DNA from: Burkholderiales bacterium PBB1
GTDB taxonomy: Bacteria; Pseudomonadota; Gammaproteobacteria; Burkholderiales; Burkholderiaceae_C
Reading direction: 5' to 3'
DNA length: 64,000 bases
Assembly (NCBI GenBank): GCA_002255905.1
Contig: NKIN01000002.1
Span: 1 to 64,000 of the forward strand
The translations under genes were made by a program, and so were the position numbers. Each line of letters opens with the position of its first letter. Within the stretch, counting starts at the first letter, position 1. Under the pieces are notes generated by a model. It was not told the origin of the DNA. It saw only the letters and a program-made list of their open reading frames with translations, and ran no database searches. Positions 1-15,730 of the stretch are shown piece after piece.

Positions 1-113
1 AGCTCCTTGGCTTGCGCAGAGGTCGCGCCCAGCCCCGTTGCCAGTGCCACCGCGCCACCCAGACCGCCTTGCAGTACGCTGCGACGATCAACTCCACTCG
101 TTTCGATTTCCAT
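1..113 (-). CDS. N-terminus of a Tat-exported protein (partial, cut by window edge)
   Basis: Only the first 37 codons are visible. The ATG at 113 is preceded by a good ribosome site (AAAGGAG, about 9 nt upstream). The start reads MEIETSGVDRRSVLQGG, followed by a small-residue hydrophobic stretch and a likely signal-peptidase site ending in SAQA. The twin arginine in DRRSVLQ fits a Tat signal, so the mature protein is probably a folded, perhaps cofactor-binding, periplasmic protein. The family cannot be told from this fragment. Confidence 0.6.
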   Translation of the reverse strand, partial: MEIETSGVDRRSVLQGGLGGAVALATGLGATSAQAKE

Positions 114-367
114 CTTGCTTGCTCCTTTGATCAAAATTGCCGGGTTAGACGAAACAGCATCGCTCGGGGTTGATTGAAAAAGCCCGTGAATTTCGGTTCG
201 CTCCCGATGTCCTAGGGTCGTTCACTGCTGAATCAGTTCCCAAACCTAGTGATTCCACCTACGCGCAGCGGTCTTGAATCTGCGCCCCCCGAATTACGCG
301 CGGCCCCGGATTCTGGATGCAGAAGGGCCGCATCCTTACTCATGGATATCCACAGGAGACACCACGA

Positions 368-997
368 ATGAAACTCTACGACTGGGCCGCGGCCCCGAAT
401 CCCAAGCGTCTGCGTATGTTCCTCGTTGAAAAGGGATTGCAGATCGAAACCATCCAGGTTGCCGGCGACGGGTTCGAGCTGACGCCCGAATACAAGGCCA
501 AGTACCCGCAGGCGATGGTGCCGATGCTCGAACTCGACGACGGCCGCCAGATCGGCGAGTCGTTCTCGATCTGCCGATACCTCGAAGAGCTGTACCCGAA
601 CCCGCCGATGCTGGGCCGTGATCCCTACGAACGCGCCATCGTCGACATGTGGGATCGCCGCGCTTTCGATCAGGGCATGACAGCCGTCGCCGAGATGTTC
701 CGCAACAGCAACCCGTACTTCAAGGACCGCGGCTTGGCGGGCTACGCCGAACCCGTGCCGCAGCTGCCTCAACTGGTCGAGCGGGGCCGTGCGGGCCTGG
801 AGAGATTCTTCCGGAAGTTCGATGCGCAGCTGGGCACCAGCCGATTCATCGCTGCCGACGTGTTCACGCAGGCCGATTGCACGCTGTACTGCAGCATCGA
901 GTTCGCCGGCTGGGTGTCGGTCACGATGCCTGACGATTGCAAGAACTTGCAGCGCTGGTGGAAGGAAGTTGGCGAACGTCCGAGCGCGAAGGCCTGA
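368..997 (+). CDS. glutathione S-transferase family protein
   Basis: A 209-residue protein of normal GST length. The N-terminal thioredoxin-like domain begins MKLYDWAAAPNPKRLRMFL and carries the VPMLELDDG turn with the conserved cis-proline, then a GES motif (residues about 60-62) that normally binds the gamma-glutamyl part of glutathione. The C-terminal half is the all-helical domain. The ATG at 368 is chosen because CAGGAGA lies 7-12 nt upstream; an in-frame ATG at 317 lacks a site and would add a tail not seen in the family. It probably conjugates or reduces small electrophiles in the cytoplasm, but the substrate cannot be inferred. It stands alone between the divergent Tat protein and the czc cluster. 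Confidence 0.85.
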   Translation: MKLYDWAAAPNPKRLRMFLVEKGLQIETIQVAGDGFELTPEYKAKYPQAMVPMLELDDGRQIGESFSICRYLEELYPNPPMLGRDPYERAIVDMWDRRAFDQGMTAVAEMFRNSNPYFKDRGLAGYAEPVPQLPQLVERGRAGLERFFRKFDAQLGTSRFIAADVFTQADCTLYCSIEFAGWVSVTMPDDCKNLQRWWKEVGERPSAKA

Positions 998-1217
998 TCA
1001 AGGCAGGGAATAACGAACGTCGGGAGCCGCTCCAGTTGCGTTGCTGCGCTCGATGTTCGTCCGGTCAGCAGCGCATTCGTTGATGCGCTGGCGTCGTACA
1101 GGGTGCCCGTCTCCAACGGGAGTTCCACAACGACACATGAACATGACTTGGCGCTTGCCTGTCCCGCATCAACCCCGCATGCCGCGACGAGGCGCCATCC
1201 GCTGTTACAGTGAATTT

Positions 1218-1571
1218 GTGCGACGTTTCCTGATCACGCTGTTGCTCGCTGTGCTGCCCCTGCAATCGGTGTGGGCGGCTGCGGCCGCCTACTGCGGACA
1301 CGTGGCCGGCACGCACCAGACGCATTTCGGTCACCACAATGGCCACCACCACGGTGCGTCGGCCGACACGAAGCACACGAGTGACAACGCCGGCAGCGGG
1401 CTGGACAACGATGCCACTCATTGCCATGGCGTTGTCACGGCGATGCTGATGTCGCCGTTGGTCTGGCCGATGTTCGCGGCTGCTGAGCCGCCGGCATGCC
1501 AAGCCGAGGCGGTGCGGCAAGCCCCCGCCCTGTCGCCGCCCGAACGCCCTCAGTGGATCAGCCACGCCTGA
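1218..1571 (+). CDS. czcI: CzcI-like periplasmic metal-resistance accessory protein
   Basis: A 117-residue exported protein if the GTG at 1218 is used. That start gives VRRFLITLLLAVLPLQSVWA followed by AAAAYCGH, which closely matches the layout of CzcI proteins encoded first in czcICBA operons. The mature part is rich in histidine (HQTHFGHHNGHHHG) and has two cysteines, as expected for periplasmic binding of Zn, Co or Cd. Upstream in-frame ATGs would put an unlikely 60-residue hydrophilic stretch before the signal peptide. CzcI modulates expression or activity of the efflux pump in Cupriavidus; its mechanism is not settled. It is followed at once by czcC. Confidence 0.75.
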   Translation: MRRFLITLLLAVLPLQSVWAAAAAYCGHVAGTHQTHFGHHNGHHHGASADTKHTSDNAGSGLDNDATHCHGVVTAMLMSPLVWPMFAAAEPPACQAEAVRQAPALSPPERPQWISHA

Positions 1572-1582
1572 TTCGGCGTGGC
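1561..1582 (+). other. 8-bp stem hairpin around the czcI stop codon
   Basis: GCCACGCC (1561-1568) and GGCGTGGC (1575-1582) are perfect inverted repeats with a 6-nt loop. The loop holds the czcI TGA (1569-1571). No run of T follows, so it does not look like a simple terminator. It could be a processing or attenuation element that sets czcI against czcCBA expression. The structure is directly visible; its role is inferred. Confidence 0.4.
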
Positions 1583-1695
1583 GATCACTTCCAACCTGAA
1601 GCGCTGATCCCGAGCGGCCCGACGCCGCGTCGAATCCTTTTGCGTTGTTCCGTCTCGTGTGCAGCCGCACGCGAACCCACAGCAAGGAGATTTCG

Positions 1696-3003
1696 ATGCA
1701 CCGGCTTGCCTGTTGCCGAGCGTGGCGTGACCTGACCCGTTGGGGTTCATCACTCGCGCTCGGTTTCTGTACTCTCTCCCCCTCATGGGCTCAAAGCCCT
1801 GAGCCCGTCCCTGGCCCCCCGCTGACCTTGCCGCAGGCGCTCGCGCGGGCGATGTCATCGAATGCGGAACTGGCCGTGCTGAGCCGGGAGGTCGAAGCGG
1901 CGGAAGGCCCCGTGCTTCAGGGCGCTGCGCGACCTAACCCGGAACTGTCGTTCCTGCTCGAAGACACCCGGCGCTCGACCCGCACGACGACGGTCCAGGT
2001 CAACCAGGCACTGGAACTGGGCAACCAGCGCGCGGCACGCATCGTCGCTGCCGAGCGGGCCCGGGACATCGCTGCTGCCGAACTGGCGGCCAAGCGCGCC
2101 GATGTCCAGGCGGCAGTGGCAGCCAGCTTCTACGAGGTGCTGCTGGCGCAGGAGCGCCTGGCGCTGAGTCGAGGCGCGGTCGATCTGGCGCGGCGAGCCA
2201 GCGAGGTGGCTGGCAAGCGGGTGCAGGCTGGCAAGATTTCACCGGTCGAGGAAACGAAGGCGCTGACGGCCGAAGCCGGTGCCAGGCTGGACGCGGCGCA
2301 AGCCGACGCCGAACTCACGCTGTCTCGCCTGCGATTGGCGGCAAGTTGGGGCAGCACCACGCCCGACTTCGGGCCTACCGTTCGTCTCACGGCAAGCGCA
2401 GAGCCGCCTGTGGTGCCCACCGCAGACACGCTCGCCCGACGATTGGAGGCCTCGCCCGCACTGGCCCGTGCCCGTCTCGAAGTGCAGCGCCGCCAAGCCA
2501 TCAGCGAACTGGCGCGTGCCCAGCAGACACCCGATCTGACCGTGAGCGTCGGCGTCAAACGGGATGCGGAATTGCGCCTCACGCAAGCCGTGATGGGCTT
2601 GTCGATGCCGCTTCCGGTGTTCGATCGCAACCAGGGCAACCTGTTGGAGGCACTGAGGCGCGAAGACAAGGCCCGTGACGAGTTGCTCGCCGCAGAGATC
2701 GCATTGCGTACCTCGGTGCTGCAAGGCGCCAGCCGGCTGGCCGCGGCGAGCGCCGAGGTGACGATGCTGCGCGACACCGTGTTGCCAGGCGCGCAAAGCG
2801 CCTATGACGCAGCCACGAAGGGGTTCGAGTTGGGCAAGTTCAACTTTCTCGACGTCCTCGACGCGCAGCGCACGCTGTTCCAGGCCCAAGCCAACCATTT
2901 GCGTGCTCGCGGCGATGCGCTGCGCGCCGCCGTCGAGGTCGATCGATTGCTGGGCGATGGCGAAAGCACTGCCGCGCTGTCATCGACCTCGTCCAAGGAG
3001 TGA
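1696..3003 (+). CDS. czcC: CzcC, outer-membrane channel of a Co/Zn/Cd efflux RND system
   Basis: A 435-residue TolC-like outer-membrane factor. It starts at the ATG at 1696, which has AAGGAG 7 nt upstream; the longer frame from 1645 would spoil the signal peptide. The signal sequence ends near SPSWAQS. The protein then shows the two-fold repeated OEP pattern: LTLPQALARAMSSNAEL near the mature N-terminus and an equivalent repeat in the second half, with long amphipathic helices (EVEAAEGPVLQGAARPNP, then the characteristic GLSMPLPVFDRNQGN). It forms the exit duct through the outer membrane for ions pumped by CzcA and joined by CzcB. It ends 3 nt before czcB. Confidence 0.9.
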   Translation: MHRLACCRAWRDLTRWGSSLALGFCTLSPSWAQSPEPVPGPPLTLPQALARAMSSNAELAVLSREVEAAEGPVLQGAARPNPELSFLLEDTRRSTRTTTVQVNQALELGNQRAARIVAAERARDIAAAELAAKRADVQAAVAASFYEVLLAQERLALSRGAVDLARRASEVAGKRVQAGKISPVEETKALTAEAGARLDAAQADAELTLSRLRLAASWGSTTPDFGPTVRLTASAEPPVVPTADTLARRLEASPALARARLEVQRRQAISELARAQQTPDLTVSVGVKRDAELRLTQAVMGLSMPLPVFDRNQGNLLEALRREDKARDELLAAEIALRTSVLQGASRLAAASAEVTMLRDTVLPGAQSAYDAATKGFELGKFNFLDVLDAQRTLFQAQANHLRARGDALRAAVEVDRLLGDGESTAALSSTSSKE

Positions 3004-3006
3004 ACC

Positions 3007-7769
<4,763 letters not shown>

Positions 7770-7818
7770 ACGCCCCGTCGTCCAAGCGCACGTTGGGGTT
7801 GCTCCGGAGGCTTGTGCC

Positions 7819-10029
<2,211 letters not shown>

Positions 10030-10160
10030 CTCCCCTGGGGTTCATGGCCGCTGCTTGGTTCGAGTCAGGTCATCACCGTGGTGGCCTGACTGGCGAGTTG
10101 CCGGGCGTGGGTTGCCCTTGCCTCGGCGGGCTGGCCCAGGGCTTGCCTACAGAATGACGC

Positions 10161-13100
10161 ATGGCAACCGCTGACACCCCCGCTGCACATCCCGTCGCAC
10201 CATTGCCTCCGCTGGGTCCGGCGATCGTGCCGCAGCCGGGCCGTGCCCGCAGCGAAGCGGTGCAGCGCGTCGTCAAGGTGCGCCGCGACTACAACAGCTG
10301 GGTCGCGCGCGAGACGATGGAGGACTACGCGCTGCGCTTCACGCCGCGCAGCTTTCGCAAGTGGTCGGAGCTGCGGGTGGCGAACACCGCCTTCGGCGCC
10401 TCGTCGTTCCTGGTGCTCGAGGCGGTGGGCGCGACGCTGCTGGTCGAGTACGGTTTCGTCAACGCGTTCTGGGCCATCCTGGCCACCGGGCTGATCATTT
10501 TTCTGGCCGGGCTGCCGATCAGCCATTACGCCGCGCGCTATGGCGTCGACATGGACCTGCTGACGCGCGGCGCCGGCTTTGGCTACATCGGCTCCACCGT
10601 CACCTCGCTGATCTACGCGAGCTTCACCTTCATCTTCTTCGCGCTCGAAGCAGCCATCATGGCTTACGCGCTCGAGCTGGCTTTCGACATCCCGCCGGCC
10701 TGGGGCTACCTGGTCTGCGCGCTGGCGGTGATCCCGTTGGTGACACACGGCGTCACCGTCATCAGCCGGCTGCAGGTGTGGACACAGCCGCTGTGGCTGG
10801 TGCTGATGATCGTGCCCTACGTCTATGTGTTCCACCGCAACCCGCATCTGATCGACGACCTGTCGCGCTATGCCGGTGCCGACGGGCAGGGCGGCCATTT
10901 CGACCTGGCGCTGTTCGGCGCCGCGATGACGGTGGGCATCGCGCTGATCACGCAGATGGGCGAGCAGGCCGACTACCTGCGCTTCATGCCGGAACGCACC
11001 GCCGCCAACCGCCGCCGCTGGTGGGCCGGCCTGCTGATCGGCGGGCCGGGCTGGGTGGTGCCCGGCGTGCTGAAGATGCTGGGCGGTGCGCTGCTGGCAT
11101 ACCTGGCCATCAGCCACGCGGTGCCGGTGGAGCGCGCGGTGGACCCGAACCAGATGTACCTGGTGGCGTATGAAAGCGTGTTCGCAAACCAGGTGTTCCA
11201 CCCGCAGACCTGGGCGATCGCCGCCACCGCGCTGCTGGTGGTCGTGTCACAGCTGAAGATCAATGTGACCAACGCTTATGCGGGCTCGCTCGCGTGGTCG
11301 AACTTCTTCGCGCGGCTCACGCACAGCCACCCGGGGCGGGTGGTGTGGATGGTGTTCAACACCGTGATCGCGCTGATGCTGATGGAGCTCAATGTGTTCC
11401 AGGCGCTGGGCCAGGTGCTGGGCCTGTACTCGAACATCGCGATCAGCTGGATCATGGCGGTGGTGGCCGACCTGGTCATCAACAAGCCGATGGGCTGGAG
11501 TCCGAAAGGCATCGAGTTCAAGCGCGCACACCTGTACGACATCAACCCGGTTGGTGTCGGCGCGATGGGCCTCGCCTCGGTGCTGTCGATCGCCGCCTAC
11601 CTCGGGCTGATGGGCCCGATGGCCGAGGCGTTCTCGGCGGCGATTGCACTGGTCACCGCCTTCGTCACGGCCCCGCTGATCGCCTGGTACACCCAAGGCA
11701 AGTACTACCTGGCGAGAGACCTTCACGCCCGCAACCCACGCGTATCGAATCAAGCCACGCCCGTGGATCCGGCTACGCCGGTCCACCAGGCGGCGCCCCC
11801 CGGGGGCAGGAGCGCAGCGACTGGGGGGCTCACCAAATGCACGGTCTGCGAACGCGACTACGAGGGCGAGGACATGGCCTACTGCCCGGCCTACCTCGGC
11901 TCGATCTGCTCGCTGTGCTGCTCGCTCGATGCGCGATGCAACGACATGTGCAAACCGCAGGCGAACTGGTCGGCGCAGTGGCAGGCAGTCGGTCGCCAGC
12001 TGTTGCCCAGCGGCGTGTGGGCGCGGCTCGACACCGAGCTCGGGCGCTATCTGCTGCTGATGTCGGCCATCGCGCCGCTGCTGGCGCTGCTGTTCTGGAT
12101 GATCTATCGCCAGCAGCTGAGCACCTTCGACACACCGGACGCAAAACTGGCCAGTGCGCTGGCGATGGGTTTCGTCAAGGCCTACGCCGGGCTGATCGTG
12201 GTGACGGCCATCGTCGGATGGTGGCTGGTGCTCACGCACCAGAGCCGCCAGGTCGCGCAGGAGGAAAGCAACCGCCAGACGCATGCGCTGAACGAGCAGA
12301 CCGAGGTGCTGCGCGAGGAGATCGCCTCGCACCGCCGCACCGACGAGGCGCTGCAAGAGGCCAAGCGGCTGGCCGACACCGCCAACCAGGCCAAGAGCCG
12401 CTACATCACCACCATCAGCCACGAGCTGCGTACGCCGCTCAACAGCATCATCGGCTACGCGCAGTTGCTGGACGAAGACGACTCAATCCCGGCGCACCGC
12501 AAGCAGGCGGTCAGTGTGATCCGCCGCGGCGGGGATCACCTGCTGTCGCTGATCGAGGGCACGCTGGACATCGCACGCATCGAAAGCGGCCGCTTCGCGC
12601 TTGAGGTCAAGCCGATGCGGCTGCGCGATTGCCTGAGCGAGATGACCAGTCTGTTCGCGCTGCAGGCAGCCGGCAAGGGCATCGAATTTCGGCATGCGGT
12701 GGCCGACAGCGTGCCCGAGCTGGTGCGCACCGACGAGAAGCGCCTGCGCCAGATCCTGATCAACGTGCTGGGCAATGCGGTGAAGTTCACCTCGCAGGGG
12801 CACGTGGTCTTCCGGGTCAGTCATTCGCGCCAGATGGCGCTGTTCGAGATCGAGGACACCGGCCCGGGCATCGCGCCTGATGAACTGGGGCAGATCTTCG
12901 AGCCGTTTGCCCGCGGCTCGGCCATCGGCGGTGGCGCCTCGGGCGCCTCGGTCGGCAGCACCGGGCTCGGTCTGACCATCAGCAAGATGCTGACCGACGT
13001 GATGGGCGGTGAGATGACGGTGGGCAGCGTGGCCGGCCCGGTGCCGCGCACGGGCACGGTGTTCCGCATCCGATTGTTCCTGCCGGAGGTGCGCGCCGAG

Positions 13101-13793
13101 GCGGTCGACGGCATCGACCTGCCGCGCACCCAGCGCATCGGCTACACGGGCGTGCGGCGCCGGCTGCTGGTGGTCGACAACGAAGAGATCGACCGCGAGC
13201 TGCTGCGCAACGTGCTGGAGCCCCTGGGCTTCGAGCTGCGGCAGGCTGCCTCGGGCGCGGAGTGCCTGGAACGCCTGCGCGATTTCAGTCCCGACGCGAT
13301 CCTGATGGACCTGGCGATGCCGGGCATCGATGGCTGGGAAACCATCCGCCGCATTCGCGCCGAACAGCTGAGCGACGCGCCGATCGCGATCGTGTCGGCC
13401 AACGCGTTCGAGAAGGGCACCGACAACATCGTGGGCATCCCTGCCGAGGACTTCATCCTGAAGCCGGTGCGCAAGTCGGAGCTGCTCGACTGGCTGGGTC
13501 GCGTGCTGGCGCTGCAATGGTTGGAGGTACCGCAACGCGCTGTCTCAGGCGGGCTCACGGCGCCTGCTGCCACGGTTGTCGAACCCATGGTGCTGCCTTC
13601 GCCGGAGCGCTTGCGCAGCCTGCAGGAAATGATCGAGCTCGGCTACTTCCGCGGCATCGTCAAGCAACTCGACGAGATCGCGGCCAACGACCCGGGCACT
13701 GCACCGTTTGTCCACCACATGCGGCAGCTCGCGCAGCAGTTCCAGCTTGACGCGATGACCGGCGTGATCCGCAAGGCCCAGGATGCTGCCTGA
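10161..13793 (+). CDS. NCS1-permease / histidine kinase / receiver fusion protein
   Basis: A 1210-residue hybrid sensor. Residues about 1-520 are an NCS1 (purine-cytosine-allantoin type) permease with about 12 membrane helices. Residues about 560-598 hold a Cys-rich block (CTVCERD, YCPAYLG, CSLCCSLDARCNDMC). Two more membrane helices lie at about 628-700, then a coiled coil, a HisKA domain with ISHELRTPL (H754), a HATPase with N box (LINVLGNAVKFT) and GLGLT, and a receiver with phospho-acceptor D1050 (LMDLAMPGIDG). About 90 residues follow the receiver. It plausibly senses an imported nucleobase or hydantoin-like compound and signals to the response regulator whose start lies inside its last codons. 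Kinase-linked transporters are known (CbrA with an SSS domain); the ligand here is unknown. The linker at about 535-557 is encoded by a repeat-like sequence. Confidence 0.85.
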   Translation: MATADTPAAHPVAPLPPLGPAIVPQPGRARSEAVQRVVKVRRDYNSWVARETMEDYALRFTPRSFRKWSELRVANTAFGASSFLVLEAVGATLLVEYGFVNAFWAILATGLIIFLAGLPISHYAARYGVDMDLLTRGAGFGYIGSTVTSLIYASFTFIFFALEAAIMAYALELAFDIPPAWGYLVCALAVIPLVTHGVTVISRLQVWTQPLWLVLMIVPYVYVFHRNPHLIDDLSRYAGADGQGGHFDLALFGAAMTVGIALITQMGEQADYLRFMPERTAANRRRWWAGLLIGGPGWVVPGVLKMLGGALLAYLAISHAVPVERAVDPNQMYLVAYESVFANQVFHPQTWAIAATALLVVVSQLKINVTNAYAGSLAWSNFFARLTHSHPGRVVWMVFNTVIALMLMELNVFQALGQVLGLYSNIAISWIMAVVADLVINKPMGWSPKGIEFKRAHLYDINPVGVGAMGLASVLSIAAYLGLMGPMAEAFSAAIALVTAFVTAPLIAWYTQGKYYLARDLHARNPRVSNQATPVDPATPVHQAAPPGGRSAATGGLTKCTVCERDYEGEDMAYCPAYLGSICSLCCSLDARCNDMCKPQANWSAQWQAVGRQLLPSGVWARLDTELGRYLLLMSAIAPLLALLFWMIYRQQLSTFDTPDAKLASALAMGFVKAYAGLIVVTAIVGWWLVLTHQSRQVAQEESNRQTHALNEQTEVLREEIASHRRTDEALQEAKRLADTANQAKSRYITTISHELRTPLNSIIGYAQLLDEDDSIPAHRKQAVSVIRRGGDHLLSLIEGTLDIARIESGRFALEVKPMRLRDCLSEMTSLFALQAAGKGIEFRHAVADSVPELVRTDEKRLRQILINVLGNAVKFTSQGHVVFRVSHSRQMALFEIEDTGPGIAPDELGQIFEPFARGSAIGGGASGASVGSTGLGLTISKMLTDVMGGEMTVGSVAGPVPRTGTVFRIRLFLPEVRAEAVDGIDLPRTQRIGYTGVRRRLLVVDNEEIDRELLRNVLEPLGFELRQAASGAECLERLRDFSPDAILMDLAMPGIDGWETIRRIRAEQLSDAPIAIVSANAFEKGTDNIVGIPAEDFILKPVRKSELLDWLGRVLALQWLEVPQRAVSGGLTAPAATVVEPMVLPSPERLRSLQEMIELGYFRGIVKQLDEIAANDPGTAPFVHHMRQLAQQFQLDAMTGVIRKAQDAA
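11763..11829. repeat. candidate dispersed repeat with two inverted repeats, inside a coding region
   Basis: GTGGATCCGGC (11763-11773) and GCCGGTCCAC (11777-11786) form an almost perfect hairpin. It is followed by GCCCCCC (11795-11801) and GGGGGGC (11823-11829), which pair across a 21-nt spacer. The stretch is translated in frame as the low-complexity linker between the permease and the Cys-rich block (PVHQAAPPGGRSAATGG). Similar G/C-run elements are, from memory, frequent between genes in Burkholderiales genomes, so this may be a mobile intergenic repeat captured in an open reading frame. There is only one copy in this window. Confidence 0.4.
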
Positions 13794-14733
13794 CGCACTG
13801 AATCCGCTGAACCGCGGCATCGCCGACGTGGTGCTGATCGTCGATGACGTGCCCGACAACCTGTCGGTACTGCACGACGCGCTCGACGAATCGGGCTACA
13901 CGGTGCTGGTGGCCACCAACGGCGAGGCGGCCATCCAGCGCGCGGCGCAGGCGCTGCCCGACATCGTGCTGCTCGACGCGGTGATGCCCGGCCTCGACGG
14001 CTTCGAGGTGGCGCGGCGGCTGAAGGCGCGGCCCGACACCGCGCACATCCCGATCGTCTTCATGACCGGGCTCACCGACACCGAGCACGTGGTGCAGGCC
14101 TTTCAGGCGGGTGGCGTCGATTACGTCACCAAGCCGATCCGCGCCAAGGAAGTGCTGGCGCGCATGGCGGTGCATGTGCAGGGTGCACGGCAGGCCCGGC
14201 AGGCGCGCAACGCGCTCGATGCGTTCGGCCACGCGACGCTGGTGGTGCGGGCGGCCGACGGCAGGATCGTCTGGAAGACACCGCTGGCGCGCGAACTGCT
14301 GATGCAGCATTTCGATGGCGGCGAGCTCGACGCCGCGGTACTGGCCTGGGTGCGCGACGAGCTGGCGCGCCGCGCGGTGGCCGGCGCCATGCCCGGCGAG
14401 CCGCTCACGTTGGCGCGGCAGAACCGCCGCCTGATCCTGGCGTTGCACGAACAGACAGGCGACGACGAATGGCTGATCGTGATGCGCGAAAGCTCGGATC
14501 AGGCCGTGATCGACGCGCTGGGCGCGGCCTTCAAGCTGACCACCCGCGAAGCCGAGGTGCTGTACTGGCTGGCCAAGGGCAAGACCAACCGCGACATCGG
14601 CGACATCCTCGGCTCCAGCCCGGCGACGGTAAAGAAGCATCTGGAGCGCGTCTACGTGAAGCTAGGGGTCGAAACCCGAACCGCCGCGGCGTCGGTGGCC
14701 ATGAGCCGGCTGCGGCCGGTGGGGCAGGGCTGA
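13783..14733 (+). CDS. two-component response regulator, receiver + LuxR-type HTH
   Basis: A 316-residue regulator. The receiver domain spans residues about 15-130 with phospho-acceptor D65 (LLDAVMPGLDG), T in FMTGL and K in TKPIRAKE. A middle region of about 100 residues (130-240) matches nothing I recognise but looks like a small PAS-like or recA-unrelated sensor segment. The C-terminus is a LuxR/GerE HTH (LTTREAEVLYWLAKGKTN to MSRLRPV). The ATG lies 11 nt inside the end of the NCS1-kinase gene, so the two are translationally coupled and very likely partners. Targets are unknown; purine or urea catabolism is a guess from the permease type. Confidence 0.87.
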   Translation: MLPDALNPLNRGIADVVLIVDDVPDNLSVLHDALDESGYTVLVATNGEAAIQRAAQALPDIVLLDAVMPGLDGFEVARRLKARPDTAHIPIVFMTGLTDTEHVVQAFQAGGVDYVTKPIRAKEVLARMAVHVQGARQARQARNALDAFGHATLVVRAADGRIVWKTPLARELLMQHFDGGELDAAVLAWVRDELARRAVAGAMPGEPLTLARQNRRLILALHEQTGDDEWLIVMRESSDQAVIDALGAAFKLTTREAEVLYWLAKGKTNRDIGDILGSSPATVKKHLERVYVKLGVETRTAAASVAMSRLRPVGQG

Positions 14734-14742
14734 GGCGGCGTT

Positions 14743-15723
14743 TCAGCGGCTGCCGCGCGCCCGTTGTGCCAGCCAGGCACGCGCTTCAACTTCGTCTTGC
14801 GCGATGCCCGCCCGCAAGGCCTCCATCGATTCGTAACGTCGCTCATCGTGCAGCTTGTGCAACAGCTCGACGCGGATGCAGCGACCGTAGCCGTCTTCAG
14901 GCCCCAGCGATTCGGGCCAATCGAAGCAGTGGGTTTCCAGCAGCACGCGGCCGGCATCCTCGACCGTGGGCCGCACACCCAGGCTGGCCACGCCGCCGAC
15001 CGGTCGGGGATCGGCCGTGAGCCCGTGCACCTGCACGACGAAGATGCCCATCGCCGCCGGATGCGCGTGCGGAAAGCGCAGGTTCAGCGTGCGAAAGCCG
15101 AGGTCGCGACCGAGCTTGCGGCCATGCACCACGTGGCCGCTGATGCTGTAAGGGCGACCCAGCAGCGCGCGGGCGCGCTCCATGTCGCCAGCGGCCAGCG
15201 CGTCCCGCACTGCCGAGCTCGACACCCTCAGTCCGCGCACCTCGTAGCTGAGCATGCGCGCCACGTCGAAGCCCAGGGCCTGGCCGGCCGCGTCCAGCAT
15301 CGCGTAGTCGCCGGCACGTCGGGCCCCGAAACAGAAGTCGTCACCCACCAGCACATAGCGGGCGCGCAGACCGCGAACCAGCACCTCGTCGATGAAGGCC
15401 TGTGGTGACTGCGCAGCAAAGCCATCGTTGAACGGCACCACGATGGTCTGGTCGACGCCACAGCGCTCCAGTTCGCTGAGCTTGTCACGCAGCGTCGAGA
15501 CGCGGGCCGGGGCACGATCGGGGTGCCCGCTGCGCGCAGCGAAGTGGTCGCGTGGATGGGGTTCGAAGGTCAGCACGCAGCTCGGCAAGCCGCGATGCTG
15601 GGCTTCGTTGCGCAGCAGCGCCAGCATGGCCTGATGCCCGCGGTGCACGCCGTCGAAATTGCCGATCGTCAGCGCGCAGGCTGGTGCGACACCGGGATGG
15701 TGAAACCCGCGAAAAACAAGCAT
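14743..15723 (-). CDS. ribF: bifunctional riboflavin kinase / FAD synthetase
   Basis: A 326-residue RibF. The N-terminal FMN adenylyltransferase domain has TIGNFDGVHRGHQAML (residues about 20-35), the nucleotidyl-transferase GNFDGVHRGH motif. The C-terminal flavokinase domain has YSISGHVVHGRKLGRDLGFRTLN with the PTxN-like region and the late E/H motifs (LLETHCFDWPESLG). It makes FMN and then FAD from riboflavin in the cytoplasm. The ATG at 15723 gives the usual length. It is the last gene of the yajQ operon, 7 nt after rsuA, and ends 9 nt from the convergent response regulator. No FMN riboswitch is seen. Confidence 0.93.
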   Translation of the reverse strand: MLVFRGFHHPGVAPACALTIGNFDGVHRGHQAMLALLRNEAQHRGLPSCVLTFEPHPRDHFAARSGHPDRAPARVSTLRDKLSELERCGVDQTIVVPFNDGFAAQSPQAFIDEVLVRGLRARYVLVGDDFCFGARRAGDYAMLDAAGQALGFDVARMLSYEVRGLRVSSSAVRDALAAGDMERARALLGRPYSISGHVVHGRKLGRDLGFRTLNLRFPHAHPAAMGIFVVQVHGLTADPRPVGGVASLGVRPTVEDAGRVLLETHCFDWPESLGPEDGYGRCIRVELLHKLHDERRYESMEALRAGIAQDEVEARAWLAQRARGSR

Positions 15724-15730
15724 GTGAGGA

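Noticed and set aside
1041-1217. Upstream extension of czcI from ATG 1041
   Set aside because: It would put about 60 unconserved residues before a clear signal peptide; GTG 1218 fits the family.
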